Positions 62,034-64,000 of a DNA stretch of 64,000 bases are shown in pieces. Below the pieces are notes generated by a model. That model had not been told where the DNA came from and did not search any database. It was given only the letters and a program-made list of their open reading frames with translations. Position 1 is the first letter of the stretch. Each line of letters opens with the position of its first letter. The position numbers were made by a program, and so were the translations under genes. The stretch comes from Pelobium manganitolerans (lineage in GTDB: Bacteria; Bacteroidota; Bacteroidia; Sphingobacteriales; Sphingobacteriaceae), in contig NZ_MBTA01000025.1 in NCBI RefSeq assembly GCF_003609575.1, positions 1-64,000 of the forward strand, in the 5' to 3' direction.

Positions 62034-63056
62034 ATGAAGAACAAACTATTTGCTGGCTTGGTAGCATTGGCATTAACGGCCTGCGGGAAAAGTCCGAAAG
62101 GCGATATGCAAATTTATCCTACAGATGATGAGGTGGCAAAAGGTGCAGATATAAGCTGGGTTACCGAGCAAGAAAAAGCCGGTATTAAATTTTACGATGC
62201 CAGCGGAACATCACAAGATTTGTACAAAATACTTAAATCTAAAGGGATGAACGCCATACGGCTACGGGTGTGGGTTAACCCCGCAGACGGTTATTGCAAT
62301 GCACAAGATGTGCTGTTAAAAGCGCAAAGGGCAAAAGACAACGGGATGGATTTGATGATTGATTTCCATTACAGCGATACCTGGGCCGATCCCGGAAAGC
62401 AAACCAAACCTGCCGCGTGGAAAAACTACAACTTTACAGATTTAAAAGCGGCTGTTTATGACCATACTTTCTCTGTTTTAACCCAGCTTAAAAACAAAGG
62501 AATTAAAGCCAAATGGGTACAAATTGGCAATGAAACCAACAACGGAATGCTATGGGAAGATGGCAAAGCTTCTGTAAACATGAAAAACTTTGCCGAGCTT
62601 ATAAATGAGGGCTACAAAGCGGTTAAAGCGGTCGACACGGATAGCAAAGTAATTGTTCATCTATCAAACGGATATGATAATAGCTTATTTAGGTGGATGT
62701 TTGACGGCTTAAAAGCCAACAGTGCAAAATGGGATGTAATTGGCATGTCTTTATATCCAAGCGCTACAGACTGGGAGCAAAAAAACACCGCTTGCCTAAC
62801 TAATATGCAAGATATGGTATCTCGTTACGGGTCCGAAATTATGATTTGCGAAGTTGGAATGCCCGCGTCCGAAGCTCAAGCCTGCCAATCGTTCATCAAA
62901 GATTTGCTGAGCAAAGTAAAATCTTTACCGCAAAACAAAGGTCTGGGCGTGTTTTATTGGGAACCGCAAAGCTACAACAGCTGGAAAAGCTACAAATTGG
63001 GCGCTTTTGACGATACCGGAAAACCATCGGTAGCCTTAAATGCATTTATGAACTAA
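62034..63056 (+). CDS. GH53 arabinogalactan endo-beta-1,4-galactanase
   Basis: A 340-residue surface or periplasmic lipoprotein (LALTACGKSPKG) of the GH53 TIM-barrel family. It cuts beta-1,4-galactan internally. Acid/base Glu167 lies in WVQIGNETNNGML and nucleophile Glu273 in IMICEVGMPASE; FDISW-like GADISWVTEQE, IRLRVWVNPADGYC and DLMIDFHYSDTWADPGKQ are also typical. The start at 62034 is preferred to 62010 for a correct lipoprotein signal. It strongly indicates galactan as the target of this locus. Confidence 0.94.
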   Translation: MKNKLFAGLVALALTACGKSPKGDMQIYPTDDEVAKGADISWVTEQEKAGIKFYDASGTSQDLYKILKSKGMNAIRLRVWVNPADGYCNAQDVLLKAQRAKDNGMDLMIDFHYSDTWADPGKQTKPAAWKNYNFTDLKAAVYDHTFSVLTQLKNKGIKAKWVQIGNETNNGMLWEDGKASVNMKNFAELINEGYKAVKAVDTDSKVIVHLSNGYDNSLFRWMFDGLKANSAKWDVIGMSLYPSATDWEQKNTACLTNMQDMVSRYGSEIMICEVGMPASEAQACQSFIKDLLSKVKSLPQNKGLGVFYWEPQSYNSWKSYKLGAFDDTGKPSVALNAFMN

Positions 63057-63064
63057 GTATAGTG

Positions 63065-64000
63065 ATGTTGAACAAAATTTCAGGATTTTTTATAGCGATA
63101 TTCTTATTTCTTACGGCGTGTGCAAATGCTCAAGAGAAAGTTTTTGTAAACGAGCAAGGAAAAATAAAATGGACAAACTCTAAAAAAGACGCTTATTTTT
63201 TTGGCGTAAATTATAGTGCGCCTTTTGTATTTGGGTACCGGCACATTAAAGCAAGCGGTATAAGTGTTGAAGAAGCTATAAAACAAGATGTTTACCATTT
63301 GGCGCGCTTGGGCATCAACGCTTATCGCATCCACGTTTTCGATACAGAAATAACAGATTCTGTGGGCAATATTTTAGACAACGAACATCTACGGCTTTTT
63401 GATTTTTTGATAAATGAATTAGAGAAACGGGACATCAAAATCTTGCTTACGCCTATTGCTTATTGGGGCAATGGCTATCCCGAAAAAGATGTTCCCACGG
63501 GAAGTTTCTCTTTTAAATATGGAAAAAAAGATGCATTAGTTAACCCGGAGGCCTGGAAAGCGCAACAAAATTATCTGCAACAGTTTTTTCAACGCAAAAA
63601 CAGATACACCGGAAAAACCTACCAAGATGACGACGCAATTATCGCCACAGAAATAAATAACGAACCGCACCATTCGGGTCCAAAAGCGCTAACCACAGAA
63701 TACATCAATACTATGGTAAAAACCATCCGCAACACTGGGTGGACGAAGCCCATTTTCTACAACATCAGCGAATCGCCCAAATATGCCGATGCCGTGGTAA
63801 AAGCGGATGTGCAAGGGCATAGCTTTCAGTGGTATCCATCTGGCTTGGTGGCAAACAGAACGCAACAAGGTAATTTTTTGCCCCATGTATCTACATACAA
63901 TATTCCGTTTGATACCATTCCCGGGTTCAATAAACGGGCAAAAATAGTTTACGAATTTGATGGTGCAGATATTCCGGCAAGCTATCATTATCCTGCAATG
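63065..64000 (+). CDS. GH-A-clan glycoside hydrolase, partial at window end
   Basis: An open frame of 312 codons from the ATG at 63065 to the window end without a stop, so the 3' end is missing. It starts with a lipoprotein signal (MLNKISGFFIAIFLFLTACANAQ). TIM-barrel motifs: GVNYSAPFVFGYRHIKASG, LARLGINAYRIHVFD, acid/base Glu in IATEINNEPHHSG and a likely nucleophile Glu in KIVYEFDGADIPASYH. It is clan GH-A, of GH5- or GH2-like type; context (9 bp after GH53) suggests a beta-galactosidase finishing galacto-oligosaccharides, perhaps like GH147. The family cannot be settled from a partial reading. Confidence 0.8.
   Translation, partial: MLNKISGFFIAIFLFLTACANAQEKVFVNEQGKIKWTNSKKDAYFFGVNYSAPFVFGYRHIKASGISVEEAIKQDVYHLARLGINAYRIHVFDTEITDSVGNILDNEHLRLFDFLINELEKRDIKILLTPIAYWGNGYPEKDVPTGSFSFKYGKKDALVNPEAWKAQQNYLQQFFQRKNRYTGKTYQDDDAIIATEINNEPHHSGPKALTTEYINTMVKTIRNTGWTKPIFYNISESPKYADAVVKADVQGHSFQWYPSGLVANRTQQGNFLPHVSTYNIPFDTIPGFNKRAKIVYEFDGADIPASYHYPAM

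Overview
The window looks like a chromosomal segment of a Bacteroidota bacterium, most likely a Sphingobacteriaceae (Pedobacter-like) species. Evidence: SusC/SusD pairs with a hybrid two-component sensor, a type IX secretion (T9SS) type-B sorting domain next to a PorP/SprF protein, a split transketolase, a DUF3276 PUR-type protein, a NusB of about 310 residues, and several exact matches to the Bacteroidota -7 promoter box TAnnTTTG. Species cannot be assigned by reading alone. I saw no tRNA, rRNA, CRISPR array, prophage or insertion sequence.

Layout. 1-446: tandem array of imperfect hairpins with a 127-bp period. 0.45-6.0 kb: RsmB-like methyltransferase, periplasmic-binding-fold lipoprotein and guaA on the minus strand, then an NlpC/P60 lipoprotein lacking its catalytic Cys and a uracil/hypoxanthine-DNA glycosylase-like gene. 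6.0-10.6 kb: REP-like element, an HXXEE gene split by an in-frame stop, a TlpA-like thioredoxin protein, an unknown secreted protein and a nitroreductase. 10.7-14.2 kb: two-gene polysaccharide cassette (BNR-4 propeller plus tandem GH43). 14.3-18.8 kb: UbiD decarboxylase, TatD/asparaginase pair, unknown lipoprotein. 18.8-21.6 kb: two toxin-antitoxin modules (higBA with a frameshifted toxin; ParDE/RelBE type) around a LysE exporter and dCMP deaminase. 21.6-25.0 kb: copper cassette of an HMA-AraC regulator, CopA and an HMA chaperone.

25.0-30.0 kb: minus-strand cell-surface operon (tail-fibre-like protein, T9SS type-B CTD protein, PorP/SprF, OmpA/PD40 protein). 30.2-42.8 kb: mostly plus-strand housekeeping genes: split transketolase, sigma factor with putative anti-sigma and Spy-like protein, aminotransferase, Na+/H+ antiporter, cytochrome c-PQQ dehydrogenase, NatAB-type ABC transporter, Ppx/GppA, Maf, and an unknown protein plus DUF2383 protein. 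42.8-49.4 kb: long minus-strand series (Leu dehydrogenase, nusB, DUF1573, yajC, YbbR, coaE, MBL exonuclease, a 59-residue DUF5522 gene, MarR, kdsC). 49.7-51.9 kb: MsbA-like ABC exporter and PUR-family protein.

51.9-64.0 kb: a polysaccharide utilization locus. A 1370-residue hybrid sensor is divergent from susC-susD-susE-GH53 and a GH-A-type hydrolase cut by the window end. GH53 enzymes are endo-beta-1,4-galactanases, and the order resembles the characterised galactan locus of Bacteroides thetaiotaomicron, so I infer pectic beta-1,4-galactan use. A nested inverted repeat between the sensor and susC is a candidate operator.

I did not find an obviously unprecedented multi-gene system. The best leads are the Cys-less NlpC/P60 lipoprotein, the metal-domain AraC copper regulator with its degenerate CopA partner domain, the repeated F-x2-P-x2-Y-F anti-sigma-like protein, -7 boxes set 3-5 nt before start codons (predicted leaderless mRNAs), the nested susC dyad, and the hairpin array.
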